Source: Methylomonas sp. LW13 (GTDB lineage: Bacteria; Pseudomonadota; Gammaproteobacteria; Methylococcales; Methylomonadaceae). From it: a DNA stretch of 64,000 nucleotides. The notes under the pieces are model-generated. The model was given only the letters and a program-made list of their open reading frames with translations, made no database searches and was not told where the DNA came from. This document shows positions 1 through 15,021 of the stretch, piece by piece. Position numbers and translations under genes: made by a program. Where the stretch lies: assembly GCF_016865255.1 (NCBI RefSeq), contig NZ_CP033381.1, positions 1,178,001 to 1,242,000 on the forward strand, in the 5' to 3' direction. Within the stretch, counting starts at the first letter, position 1. Every line of letters starts with the position of its first letter.

Positions 1-1
1 T

Positions 2-2700
<2,699 letters not shown>

Positions 2701-2722
2701 CATTTACCTCAGATATTCCTTG

Positions 2723-2822
2723 TTCCAACACGCCGCGTTGGAATACCGGGCTTGACCGTGCGGTGGTCTGCCTAGGCACCGCAGCGCGGTGCATTCGGGT
2801 TACCACGCAGCGCATGGTAACC
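2723..2822 (+). repeat. Three tandem hairpins between cas8 and cas7
   Basis: Three perfect inverted repeats lie in a row. TTCCAAC/GTTGGAA spans 2723-2743 (7-bp stem, 7-nt loop). GCACCGC/GCGGTGC spans 2776-2792 (7-bp stem, 3-nt loop). GGTTACCA/TGGTAACC spans 2798-2822 (8-bp stem, 9-nt loop). None is followed by a T-run, so they are not classical terminators. Their style, with stems joined by short linkers, resembles the dispersed palindromic intergenic units common in proteobacteria. Within a cas operon they could stabilise the downstream cas7 mRNA or lower cas8 relative to cas7. The stems are read directly; the roles are inferred. Confidence 0.7.
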
Positions 2823-2860
2823 AGGGAATTACATATTTTTATTTTGTTACCAGGAGATAA

Positions 2861-3874
<1,014 letters not shown>

Positions 3875-3877
3875 GCC

Positions 3878-5395
3878 ATGCTTACGCTATCGCTCAGCTT
3901 TCCCGGCGGGCGTTACCACGCCACGCCGTGGGGCAAGCACGTCAACGAAGCGGACGTGGCTTGGCCGCCCGACCCATGGCGCTTGACCCGCGCTTTAATT
4001 GCTACCTGGCACCGCAAACTCGATCATCAGCTTTACCCTGAGGCCTTGCTGACAAGCTTGCTCGGTTTGCTGGCGGACGAACCGCCGCATTACTGGCTGC
4101 CGACGGCGGTGCACAGTCATACCCGACACTACATGCCCAATCGCCAAAAATCCACGTTGATTTTCGACGCCTTTGCCCGCATCGATCCAACTGACGCGCT
4201 GATCGTGCACTGGCCCGAATGCCGACTGAACGAGGCGCAAACCAAATTGCTGGACGAGCTTTTAAACTGCATCAGCTATGTCGGACGCGCCGAGTCTTGG
4301 GTGGAGGCAAAACGCCTCGACAATTGGAACGGTGAACCAAACTGTTTTCCGGGAAGCAGCCAAATCGATCAGGAAACCGGCGAGATTCAGGCCGAACCGG
4401 TGCAGTTATACGCACCGCTTACGCCCGATGCCTACGCCAATTTTCAGCAGCAAATGCAGACCGGCTTAGCCTTGCGTAAGTTGAAAGCGTCGGAATCGAA
4501 AAGCATCAAGAAAACCCTGCCGACTAGTTGGTTGGAGGCTGTCAGCCTGGACACCGCCGACTTGCAAAACGCCGGCTGGAGCGCGCCGCCCGCCGCGCAA
4601 AAAATTCTCTATCAGCGCCCGATTCAGGCATTGAAAAGCAGCGTTGCCAGCCACGCCAAACCTAAACCAAGGCCGTCTGCCGACACGGTGCGTTACGCCG
4701 TTTACGGCAAGCCGCTGATGCGCGAATTGGATACCATCAGATTTGCCGAGCACGTGCGCCGAGCGGTGATGGGTAAGGCCAAATGGACATTGGGCGAAAC
4801 CGCGATTCCTCCGTTGCTGTCCGGGCATGGCTTGAATGCCGATAACCGCCACTGCCACGCCTTTTACCTGCCGCAAGCCGACTCCAACGGCCTGCTCGAT
4901 CACGTGCTAATTCACGTCCCGGCCGGTATTGACGGTGACATGCGCCGGGTTTTCGGCGAGTTAAAAACGGTCAAAGGCTTTGACGGCCAGGAATGGCACT
5001 TAATGCTGGAGCATATCGGCCAGCGTGAAGATTTCGAAAGCGTCTCGCCTATCGTCCAAACCGCCAGTGTTTGGCAGTCGCAAACGCCGTATCTACATCC
5101 GTGGCATTGCAAAAAAGACTTCGATGTATCGGCACAGATTCGGCGGGAATGCCGGGAGCGTGAGTTGCCGGAACCGACGGGTATCCAGCCCTTACCGACC
5201 ATCAAGCCGCACGGCCGCGAACTCCGCCCGATTGACTTTCACCGCTTTCGAAGCAAAAGGGGGCTAGTGCAACCGGATACTCGCGGTTCGTTCTGGCAAC
5301 TGACGTTCGCCGAACCGGTTACCGGACCGCTGGCATTGGGTTTTGGCTGCCATTTTGGCTTGGGTTTGTTCGCTCCGGTAAAAGCCAATGAATAA
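3878..5395 (+). CDS. cas5u6u (csb2): Csb2 (Cas5-Cas6 fusion of type I-G)
   Basis: A 505-residue protein beginning MLTLSLSFPGGRYHATPWGKHVNEADVAWPP, the standard Csb2/GSU0054 N-terminus. In type I-G this protein combines Cas5 (holds the crRNA 5' handle) with Cas6 (cuts the pre-crRNA at the repeat hairpin). The C-terminal half carries histidines in HGLNADNRHCHAFYLP (around residue 315) that could serve in RNA cleavage. The tail ends in a glycine-rich loop (ALGFGCHFGLGLF) typical of RAMP-fold Cas6 proteins. It is separated from csb1 by 3 nt, so they form one operon. The stop lies 4 bp from the stop of the opposing toxin gene, so transcription is convergent here. Confidence 0.93.
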   Translation: MLTLSLSFPGGRYHATPWGKHVNEADVAWPPDPWRLTRALIATWHRKLDHQLYPEALLTSLLGLLADEPPHYWLPTAVHSHTRHYMPNRQKSTLIFDAFARIDPTDALIVHWPECRLNEAQTKLLDELLNCISYVGRAESWVEAKRLDNWNGEPNCFPGSSQIDQETGEIQAEPVQLYAPLTPDAYANFQQQMQTGLALRKLKASESKSIKKTLPTSWLEAVSLDTADLQNAGWSAPPAAQKILYQRPIQALKSSVASHAKPKPRPSADTVRYAVYGKPLMRELDTIRFAEHVRRAVMGKAKWTLGETAIPPLLSGHGLNADNRHCHAFYLPQADSNGLLDHVLIHVPAGIDGDMRRVFGELKTVKGFDGQEWHLMLEHIGQREDFESVSPIVQTASVWQSQTPYLHPWHCKKDFDVSAQIRRECRERELPEPTGIQPLPTIKPHGRELRPIDFHRFRSKRGLVQPDTRGSFWQLTFAEPVTGPLALGFGCHFGLGLFAPVKANE

Positions 5396-5399
5396 TGGC

Positions 5400-5744
5400 T
5401 CACCACAACCCCATCACCCCTCGCAAACTCTTCTCCACCGCCGCCAGTTCCTCGGCGGTGACGGTGGCGAGGGGGCCTTCGCCGAAGCGGGAGCGGTCGA
5501 TGGCGCGCAGTTGTTCGGCCATAACGTAACTGGCGGCTTTCAATCGGCCTTGCGGGGCAATCGGTATCCGCAACGGCGCCAGGTTTGGTCGAAACTGGCT
5601 GGTCAGCGGCACCACCACGATGGTGGGCAGGCCGCCGGTAATCAGCGTATCGTCCTGCAACACCAGCACCGGTCTAATTTTGCCGATTTCGGCGCCCTTG
5701 TTGGGGTTCAGATTGGCGGTCCACACCTCGCCGCGTTTCATCAT
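5400..5744 (-). CDS. PemK/MazF-family endoribonuclease toxin
   Basis: A 114-residue protein. The reading MMKRGEVWTANLNPNKGAEIGKIRPVLVLQ and the later IVVVPLTS are diagnostic of the PemK/MazF fold, a ribosome-independent mRNA interferase. The start is set at 5744, where ATG overlaps the antitoxin stop (ATGA). The next codon (5741) is also ATG, and an upstream ATG at 5753 lies inside the antitoxin gene. It forms an antitoxin-first operon with 5741-6049. The pair is embedded in reverse orientation between the interference genes and the adaptation genes of the CRISPR locus. Such placement may make loss of the cas locus costly; that role is an inference. Confidence 0.9.
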   Translation of the reverse strand: MMKRGEVWTANLNPNKGAEIGKIRPVLVLQDDTLITGGLPTIVVVPLTSQFRPNLAPLRIPIAPQGRLKAASYVMAEQLRAIDRSRFGEGPLATVTAEELAAVEKSLRGVMGLW

Positions 5745-6049
5745 TCCCACCATTTTTCGTCGGGGTTTATGCCGGCGGCGCGTTCATCAGCAATTATTCG
5801 GTCGAGACCATCGTCCACCGCGTCGAAATCCGCGGCAATTTGTAGCGCTTCCGCTCTGGCTTGCGGATCGTTGGCCAAGGCGCGCGCCGCGGCCACCATT
5901 TCCGCCATAAACCGCTCGCGTTCGCGGCGGGCCAAGTATTCGGTGATCGCCAGGCGGGCGATTTCCGATTGGCTTTTGCCTTCCAATTGGGCTTCGGCTT
6001 TGAGGTTGGCTTCCACATCGTCGGGTAAACGCAGGCTGATGGCGGGCAT
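5741..6049 (-). CDS. Ribbon-helix-helix antitoxin partner of the MazF-like toxin
   Basis: A 102-residue protein starting MPAISLRLPDDVEANLKAEA, a ribbon-helix-helix (CopG/Arc type) DNA-binding N-terminus, followed by a helical charged tail likely to bind the toxin. The start at 6049 is supported by AGGAG 6 nt upstream; a longer in-frame reading to 6124 has no ribosome site and a cysteine-rich, improbable N-terminus. The toxin start overlaps its stop. By analogy with RHH-MazF operons it should repress its own promoter in the 6050-6122 gap, which also has to drive the divergent gene at 6123. Confidence 0.88.
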   Translation of the reverse strand: MPAISLRLPDDVEANLKAEAQLEGKSQSEIARLAITEYLARRERERFMAEMVAAARALANDPQARAEALQIAADFDAVDDGLDRIIADERAAGINPDEKWWE

Positions 6050-6122
6050 GGCGGGCTCCTTCAAAAGACAAAATGACAGACAAATTGTATGACAAAACGT
6101 ATAACAAGCCTGGTTTTTTAAC

Positions 6123-6326
6123 ATGTGCGATGCAACGACAAGCGATTGGCCCGAAGACGCGCCTGTGCCCTTAGATCATCCGGAGATTCCGCCGTTAATC
6201 CTTGAAGCCGTTTTACAGTATTGGCAACCGGGGTATGTCTTGCATCGAATGGTCACAAAGCAAGGCTTGGAGTGGTGGCTGCTCGATACCGAAGGCGGGT
6301 TGATCGAAGCGTTTTGGCTTAACTAA
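6123..6326 (+). CDS. Small tryptophan-rich hypothetical protein inside the cas locus
   Basis: A 67-residue reading of unknown function: it starts MCDATTSDWPEDAPVPLDHP and contains the pair GLEWWLLDTEGG near residue 50. It carries no signal peptide, membrane segment or recognised motif. It lies divergent to the antitoxin and 24 bp ahead of cas4-cas1 on the same strand, so it could lead that transcript. No strong ribosome site is visible before the ATG. Its length, ordered composition and compact spacing to cas4-cas1 favour a real gene. It could be a CRISPR accessory, an anti-toxin-type regulator or an unrelated passenger; I cannot choose. Confidence 0.6.
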   Translation: MCDATTSDWPEDAPVPLDHPEIPPLILEAVLQYWQPGYVLHRMVTKQGLEWWLLDTEGGLIEAFWLN

Positions 6327-6350
6327 ATTTTAAGAGCAATCGAGCGAATC

Positions 6351-8072
6351 ATGTCCGACGACCAAGTACCCATCCAGCTAGAGCTACCGCTACCGTTCCC
6401 GGAGCTATCCGGCGACATGCCCTTGTTGCCGGCGCGGATGATCAACGAATACCAGTACTGCCCGCGCTTGGCTTATCTGGAATGGGTGCAGGGCGAATGG
6501 GCGGCGTCGGCGGACACCGTGGAAGGCGACCACGCACATCGCCGGGTGGATACGCCGTCCAAAAGCTTCCCGGAAGCGGACGAGTTGGAGGAAACCGATA
6601 AGCTGCATGGCCGCTCTATCACGTTATCGTCTAACCGTTTGGGTCTGATCGCCAAGCTGGATTTGATTGAAGCCGAGGATGGCTTGGTCACGCCCATCGA
6701 TTACAAACGCGGTAAACGTCCGCATGTGGCGCGCGGCGCTTACGACCCGGAACGGGTACAGCTTTGTGTGCAAGGCATGGTGTTGCAGGAACACGGTTAT
6801 GTCTGCGAGGAGGGCGCCTTGTACTTTGTGCAAAGCCGCGAGCGGGTGCGGGTGGCTTTCGACGAAGAATTGAAGCAACTCACCGCCAATGCCATCAACG
6901 GTTTGCGCTTGATTGCCGCCGGTGGCCATATTCCGGAACCCTTGCAGGACAGCCCCAAGTGTTCGGGCTGTTCGCTGGTGGGTATTTGTCTGCCGGACGA
7001 AGTCAATTACCTGCGCCACGCCGACCTCGAACCCCGGCCGCTGGCGGTGATGCGCGACGAAGCATTGCCGGTTTACGTGCAAGCCTGGAAGGCCAAGATC
7101 GGCAAAAAGGGCGAGGAGCTTGAAATCAGCATCGACGACGACAAGGTGCAAACCGCGCGGCTGGTGGACACTTCGCAAGTGGTGGTAATGGGCAACGTCT
7201 ACATCACTACGCCGTGTTTGCAAGACCTGATGAAGCGCGAGATTCCGGTCAGTTGGCACAGCTACGGCGGCTGGTTTGTCGGCCACACCATCGGCACCGG
7301 CCATAAGAATGTCGAGTTGCGCACCGCCCAGTACAAAGCCAGTTTCGACGACAAAACCTGTCTGGCGATAGCACGCAACCTGGTGCGCGCCAAAATCCAG
7401 AATTGCCGAACCCAGGCCCGGCGCAATTGGCGCGCCGACGAGCCGGTGGAAATGTTGCTGGAACCGCTGAAGTCCCTGGCCGACAAATCGCAACGTGCGC
7501 TGGATTTACCGCAATTGTTGGGTATCGAAGGCGCGGCGGCGGCCTTGTATTTCGGCGCGTTCGATAAATTGATCAAAAAGCCGGACGACAGCAAACAGAT
7601 GAGTTTTGACTTCAACACCCGCAACCGCCGCCCGCCCACCGATCCGGTCAACGCCTTGCTGTCGTTTGCGTATGCCATGCTGGTACGCACCTGGACCATG
7701 AATCTGAGCGCGGTTGGCCTGGACCCGTATCGCGGCTTTTACCACCAACCGCGTTACGGCCGCCCGGCGTTGGCGCTGGATTTGATGGAACCGTTTCGGC
7801 CCATCATCGCCGATTCCACGGTATTGCAAGTCATCAATAACGGCGAAGTGCGGCCCACCGACTTTATCTGTGCCGCCGGCAGCGTGGCCCTGAACGAGGG
7901 CGGCCGCAAGCGCTTCATCACCGCCTTCGAACGGCGCTTAAGCCAGGAAATAACCCATCCCATCTTCGGCTACAAGGCCAATTATCGGCAGGTGTTCGAG
8001 ATTCAGGCGCGCTTGTTCGGCCGCTATTTGCTTGGCGAATTGCCGGAATATCCCAACTTCACCACCCGCTGA
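6351..8072 (+). CDS. cas4-cas1: Cas4-Cas1 fusion (spacer acquisition integrase with PAM-processing nuclease)
   Basis: A 573-residue fusion. The Cas4 half (about 1-225) is a RecB-like nuclease: the four iron-sulfur cysteines are C37, C204, C207 and C213, and the catalytic core is seen in AKLDL (D104) and IDYKRGK (D117, K119). The Cas1 half (about 235-573) carries the integrase signature with acidic and histidine residues in YHQPRYGRPALALDLMEPFRP. Cas4-Cas1 fusions are characteristic of type I-G loci such as that of Geobacter; Cas4 selects and trims prespacers by PAM and Cas1 integrates them with Cas2. The stop overlaps the cas2 start by one base (TGATG), so they are coupled. Confidence 0.95.
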   Translation: MSDDQVPIQLELPLPFPELSGDMPLLPARMINEYQYCPRLAYLEWVQGEWAASADTVEGDHAHRRVDTPSKSFPEADELEETDKLHGRSITLSSNRLGLIAKLDLIEAEDGLVTPIDYKRGKRPHVARGAYDPERVQLCVQGMVLQEHGYVCEEGALYFVQSRERVRVAFDEELKQLTANAINGLRLIAAGGHIPEPLQDSPKCSGCSLVGICLPDEVNYLRHADLEPRPLAVMRDEALPVYVQAWKAKIGKKGEELEISIDDDKVQTARLVDTSQVVVMGNVYITTPCLQDLMKREIPVSWHSYGGWFVGHTIGTGHKNVELRTAQYKASFDDKTCLAIARNLVRAKIQNCRTQARRNWRADEPVEMLLEPLKSLADKSQRALDLPQLLGIEGAAAALYFGAFDKLIKKPDDSKQMSFDFNTRNRRPPTDPVNALLSFAYAMLVRTWTMNLSAVGLDPYRGFYHQPRYGRPALALDLMEPFRPIIADSTVLQVINNGEVRPTDFICAAGSVALNEGGRKRFITAFERRLSQEITHPIFGYKANYRQVFEIQARLFGRYLLGELPEYPNFTTR

Positions 8073-8368
8073 TGGCTGCCCTCGAACACCTGTATATCGT
8101 GACTTACGACATCAGCGATACCAAACGCTGGCGGCGGGTGTTTCGGCTGATGAAAGGTTATGGCGATTGGCTGCAATTGTCGGTGTTTCAATGCCGGCTG
8201 AGTCGTAAGCGCCATGCGGAATTAATCGCGCTGTTGGATGGCATCATCCATCATAGCGACGACCATGTTCTGATCATCAATGTCGGGCCGGCGGAAACGG
8301 TGAAGCCCTCGGTGGTCAGTTTGGGGAAGGATTTCGATGTGGTGGAACGTCAGCCGGTCATCGTCTGA
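8072..8368 (+). CDS. cas2: Cas2, adaptation complex subunit
   Basis: A 98-residue protein. The N-terminus LYIVTYDISDTKRWRRVFRLMKGYGDWLQLSVFQCRL is the classic Cas2 ferredoxin-like fold with the YDI(S/A)D strand and the SVF(Q/E)C motif. Cas2 dimers bridge two Cas1 dimers in the spacer integration complex. The start ATG overlaps the cas4-cas1 stop by one base. It is the last protein gene before the CRISPR leader. Confidence 0.96.
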   Translation: MAALEHLYIVTYDISDTKRWRRVFRLMKGYGDWLQLSVFQCRLSRKRHAELIALLDGIIHHSDDHVLIINVGPAETVKPSVVSLGKDFDVVERQPVIV

Positions 8369-8577
8369 TGTGGATTTTCCGCCGCCGCTTTGCGAGCGCT
8401 GTAGTGGCGCGCAAAAACCGGTCAGCTCTCGCAAGCTGGCAGCTCTTTAACAATCAAACACTTAGCAAGTTGGATTGGCGCGGCGCAAACTTTTCCGCTA
8501 AAGTTGAGCGGCCGTTTTACGCAGTCCTCGCAAACGGCCCGCGCAGGCCGCGCCAATCATGGCCTCCAGCCCGCGCT
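8369..8577 (+). promoter_or_regulatory. CRISPR leader
   Basis: A 209-bp non-coding segment between cas2 and the first repeat. It contains an AT-rich patch with GCTCTTTAACAATC (about 8440-8457), a sequence type often found in CRISPR leaders, followed by a GC-rich stretch to the first repeat. The decayed repeat sits at the opposite end of the array, which marks this side as the leader (new spacers enter here) and gives transcription on the plus strand. Promoter boxes were not assigned with confidence. Confidence 0.75.
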
Positions 8578-9196
8578 GCATTCCCCGGCCTCCCGCCGGG
8601 GCCTCATTGAAGGCGGCACTAATACAAACGACGGAAACGGCAACAACCCGCATTCCCCGGCCTCCCGCCGGGGCCTCATTGAAGGTGTCGCTGCAGAAGA
8701 TTCTCGGGCATGCCGATATCGGCATTCCCCGGCCTCCCGCCGGGGCCTCATTGAAGGGACGCTACGCAAATCAAGGCGGAAATAATTACCCATAGCATTC
8801 CCCGGCCTCCCGCCGGGGCCTCATTGAAGGGGAAAGGGAATGGCGATTAAGGCCCAAGAGGACGGTGCATTCCCCGGCCTCCCGCCGGGGCCTCATTGAA
8901 GGTGCGATTAAAGTCGGTTGATATTTTCCGGCGCCTATTTGGCATTCCCCGGCCTCCCGCCGGGGCCTCATTGAAGGCGAAGGCATTACTTTTGGTGATT
9001 TGGTTAAAACGATTGGCATTCCCCGGCCTCCCGCCGGGGCCTCATTGAAGCATAGGGTGGGTTAGTACTAGACTGTTTGGCCTGGGTAGCATTCCCCGGC
9101 CTCCCGCCGGGGCCTCGTTGAAGCACTTCGCCTTCCAGCCGCGCCATACGCTCCGACTCGGGCATTCCCCGTCTTCCCGCCGGAGCACTCAGCCCG
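8578..9196 (+). CRISPR. CRISPR array, type I-G, 8 repeats plus 1 degenerate terminal repeat, 8 spacers
   Basis: Repeats are 35 nt, start GCATTCCCCGG and end CTCATTGAAG, and form a hairpin with stem CCCCGGC/GCCGGGG and loop CTCCC. Copies start at 8578, 8650, 8722, 8795, 8867, 8942, 9016 and 9089. The first seven are identical and the eighth has one A-to-G change near its end. A ninth copy at 9162 keeps about 30 recognisable bases and then diverges. Spacers are 37, 37, 38, 37, 40, 39, 38 and 38 nt. If the repeat is taken as 36 nt, the extra 3' base is G in the first six copies only. The hairpin is the presumed Cas6 (Csb2) cleavage substrate. Spacer 2 (8685-8721) reads as the LGH motif of a tyrosine recombinase. 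Confidence 0.98.
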
Positions 9197-9226
9197 AACG
9201 GCACATCCGTGATAAATAGGGCCGGG
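9186..9226 (-). repeat. Dispersed repeat, copy 1 (inverted partner at 13491)
   Basis: Read on the minus strand, this gives CCGGCCCTATTTATCACGG then ATGTGCCGTTC and a GGCTG..TGC tail. It matches 13491-13535 on the plus strand over about 40 bp with a handful of mismatches. The two copies are in opposite orientation and flank the histidine kinase gene. Copy 1 overlaps the decayed end of the CRISPR array. Translated, both copies give a PALFIT..PF.L peptide. Confidence 0.75.
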
Positions 9227-9420
9227 TCAATAATCCAAGCGTATTCCCCCCAACCATCTACCTGCTGCCAGCATTTAATTCCACATAAAAAGTGGCTAAA
9301 CCTTACGCTGTTTGGGCTAGCTGCTATGTTTAGTTGTATCGGATTTAGAGAATCCAAATGCGGGTTATGCGTTAGCTAACGGATACGGGGCGACGGTATG
9401 TCGTTCAAGTTCCCTAAATC

Positions 9421-13347
<3,927 letters not shown>

Positions 13348-13485
13348 CCGGCTGAGACGGGTTTACCCATTTTTACAATTTACCTGCGCCGCTTGATACC
13401 GCTGTCGGCGATAATGCCGCACTCGAACCTGTCGCCGATTTTTTGCCGGAGTTGCAAAGTCATGTCCCAAGCTAATAAATTTTTT

Positions 13486-14916
13486 ATGAATCCGGCCCTG
13501 TTTATCACGGGTATGCCGTTCCGGCTGGATGCGTCCAAGCCCAGGCGGCGGCGTCCTTCGATAAACTCCGTACCTTCAAGGGCATTAAGGCTAACGGGAT
13601 TTGAGGGCTGGGTTAGCCATAAAGCGTGCCGATTGCTGTTGGCCTGTGCGCTCATGCTGCTAGCGGCTTGTTCCTCCAGGCCGCCGCTGCCCAGTCAGGA
13701 AGATCAGCAAGAAAAATTGAGTGAAATATTGAGCAATGGCGGCTACAAAACCGCGCGGAATTTTCCGGTGGATGTTACGCACGATGTCTGGATTTATCAG
13801 CAAACGGAACTGGAAGTAGAGCTGGTCGGGCCGAGTGCGCCGGGAAGCTATCCGTTGATTATTTATCTGCCCAGCTTGGGCGAAGATGCTAAAGCCGGGC
13901 GTTTGTGGCGGGAAACCTGGGCCAAGGCCGGCTACCTGGTGTTTAGCATGCAGCCGGTGCCGGTCAGCCAAGCCTTGAAGGCCTTGGAGGCGGAGCGGCG
14001 CTTCGATGACCCGGAGGAGATTCCGGACGACGACAATACGGAGCTGGCTGATGAAAATATGGCGTTGCGACCTGAGCCGACTAGCGGCGGTTGGTTTGGT
14101 GACAAGCCTCGTCGGCAATCGCGGACGGCTAGGGAAAGCGAATTGCGTTATGTCGGTCATCAATACTTTGGCGTGGAGAATCTGAAAACCCGCTTGGCGC
14201 AACTATTTTGGGCCTATGCGCAACTGCAAACGCGCGCCGGCTTACGACAACCTTTGTATGCGTCTGCCGATTTCAGCAAGGTGATACTGGCGGGCTACGA
14301 CCTGGGTGCGCAAACCGTGACGGCAGCCTTGGGCGAGAATTTTGGTAGCGGTTTGCCGCGCGCAGACCAATTGAAGCCGGTGGCTGCGATGGTGTTGAGT
14401 CCGTCGGTGGATTTGGCGGAAGGCAACGTGCGCAGCCGGTTTCAAGCTTTGCGTCTGCCGATGCTGACGATTACCGGTAGCGAGGATAACGATCCTTACG
14501 CGATTAGTTCCGCCGCCGTGCGTACGGCGGTTTGGGAACAGGCCCCGGCCGGCGGCAAATATCTGTTGTTATTGCGCGGCGCAGGGCATCGTTTGCTGTC
14601 AGGCAATGAGTTGGGCGGGCGGTTTGGCTTGAGCGGGGTGCGGCGCGGCGACTTCGGCATGGATTCCGGCGGCGGTCCGGGCGGACATAGTGGCGGCGGG
14701 CGGCGCGGCATGAGTGCTGGCGGTGCAGGCGGCGGCTTATTTGGCAAAACAGAGCGCCGCGATCCGAACTTGGGTTATAAACAAGTGGCAGCCATCGCCA
14801 GCGTGTCCAGCGCATTTTTGGATATGCTGATTAAAAAAGACGAGTTTGCCCAAGCCTGGCTGAATGAAAAAGCCGGCAAATGGCTGGATAGGGCAGGTAC
14901 TTTACAAACGCGATAG
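13486..14916 (+). CDS. Alpha/beta-hydrolase-like lipoprotein with Asp at the nucleophile elbow
   Basis: The core is an alpha/beta-hydrolase of the PAF-acetylhydrolase/dienelactone-hydrolase type: strand SYPLIIYLPSLGED, elbow VILAGYDLGAQTV (14281-14310), a late SEDNDPY acid and GAGHR histidine. The elbow is G-Y-D-L-G, not the usual G-x-S-x-G. A lipobox (MLLAAC, Cys codon 13669-13671) implies an outer or inner membrane lipoprotein. A glycine-rich insert (about 14650-14750) and an acidic linker (14000-14060) interrupt the fold. There is no normal start just before the signal peptide. The nearest in-frame ATGs (13462, 13486, 13513) lie in or beside the dispersed repeat, so the 5' end looks rearranged. 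The true start is uncertain and the substrate unknown. Confidence 0.65.
   Translation: MNPALFITGMPFRLDASKPRRRRPSINSVPSRALRLTGFEGWVSHKACRLLLACALMLLAACSSRPPLPSQEDQQEKLSEILSNGGYKTARNFPVDVTHDVWIYQQTELEVELVGPSAPGSYPLIIYLPSLGEDAKAGRLWRETWAKAGYLVFSMQPVPVSQALKALEAERRFDDPEEIPDDDNTELADENMALRPEPTSGGWFGDKPRRQSRTARESELRYVGHQYFGVENLKTRLAQLFWAYAQLQTRAGLRQPLYASADFSKVILAGYDLGAQTVTAALGENFGSGLPRADQLKPVAAMVLSPSVDLAEGNVRSRFQALRLPMLTITGSEDNDPYAISSAAVRTAVWEQAPAGGKYLLLLRGAGHRLLSGNELGGRFGLSGVRRGDFGMDSGGGPGGHSGGGRRGMSAGGAGGGLFGKTERRDPNLGYKQVAAIASVSSAFLDMLIKKDEFAQAWLNEKAGKWLDRAGTLQTR
13491..13535 (+). repeat. Dispersed repeat, copy 2, overlapping the 5' end of the hydrolase gene
   Basis: The sequence TCCGGCCCTGTTTATCACGG followed by GTATGCCGTTCCGGCTGGATGC matches the reverse complement of 9186-9226. 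In frame with the hydrolase it encodes PALFITGMPFRLDAS, similar to the peptide readable in copy 1. Similar short peptide-coding repeats suggest a dispersed family in this genome, which the window alone cannot confirm. Confidence 0.7.
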
Positions 14917-15021
14917 CCGGCAAAACCTAGGCGTATCGCCTGTTGGCCTTGCCAGTGGACGCGGGCGAAAGCTTGCCCGACCGCTGTGTTTTGCGGGCTA
15001 GAGCCCGGTTCACCGTGGCAG

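Noticed and set aside
5388..6092. Plus-strand reading of 234 codons across the toxin-antitoxin genes
   Set aside because: It is the antisense of MazF and RHH genes that both have clear family motifs.
6624..7493. Minus-strand reading of 289 codons inside cas4-cas1
   Set aside because: Antisense to a gene with complete Cas4 and Cas1 motifs.
9124..9161. Spacer 8 read on the minus strand as part of a longer protein (ESERMARLEGEV)
   Set aside because: The frame continues only because the decayed repeat happens to lack stops; the spacing fits a true spacer of 38 nt.
8498..9357. Several overlapping reading frames with repeating peptides across 8.5-9.3 kb
   Set aside because: They are translations of the CRISPR repeats and spacers, with no ribosome sites or family features.
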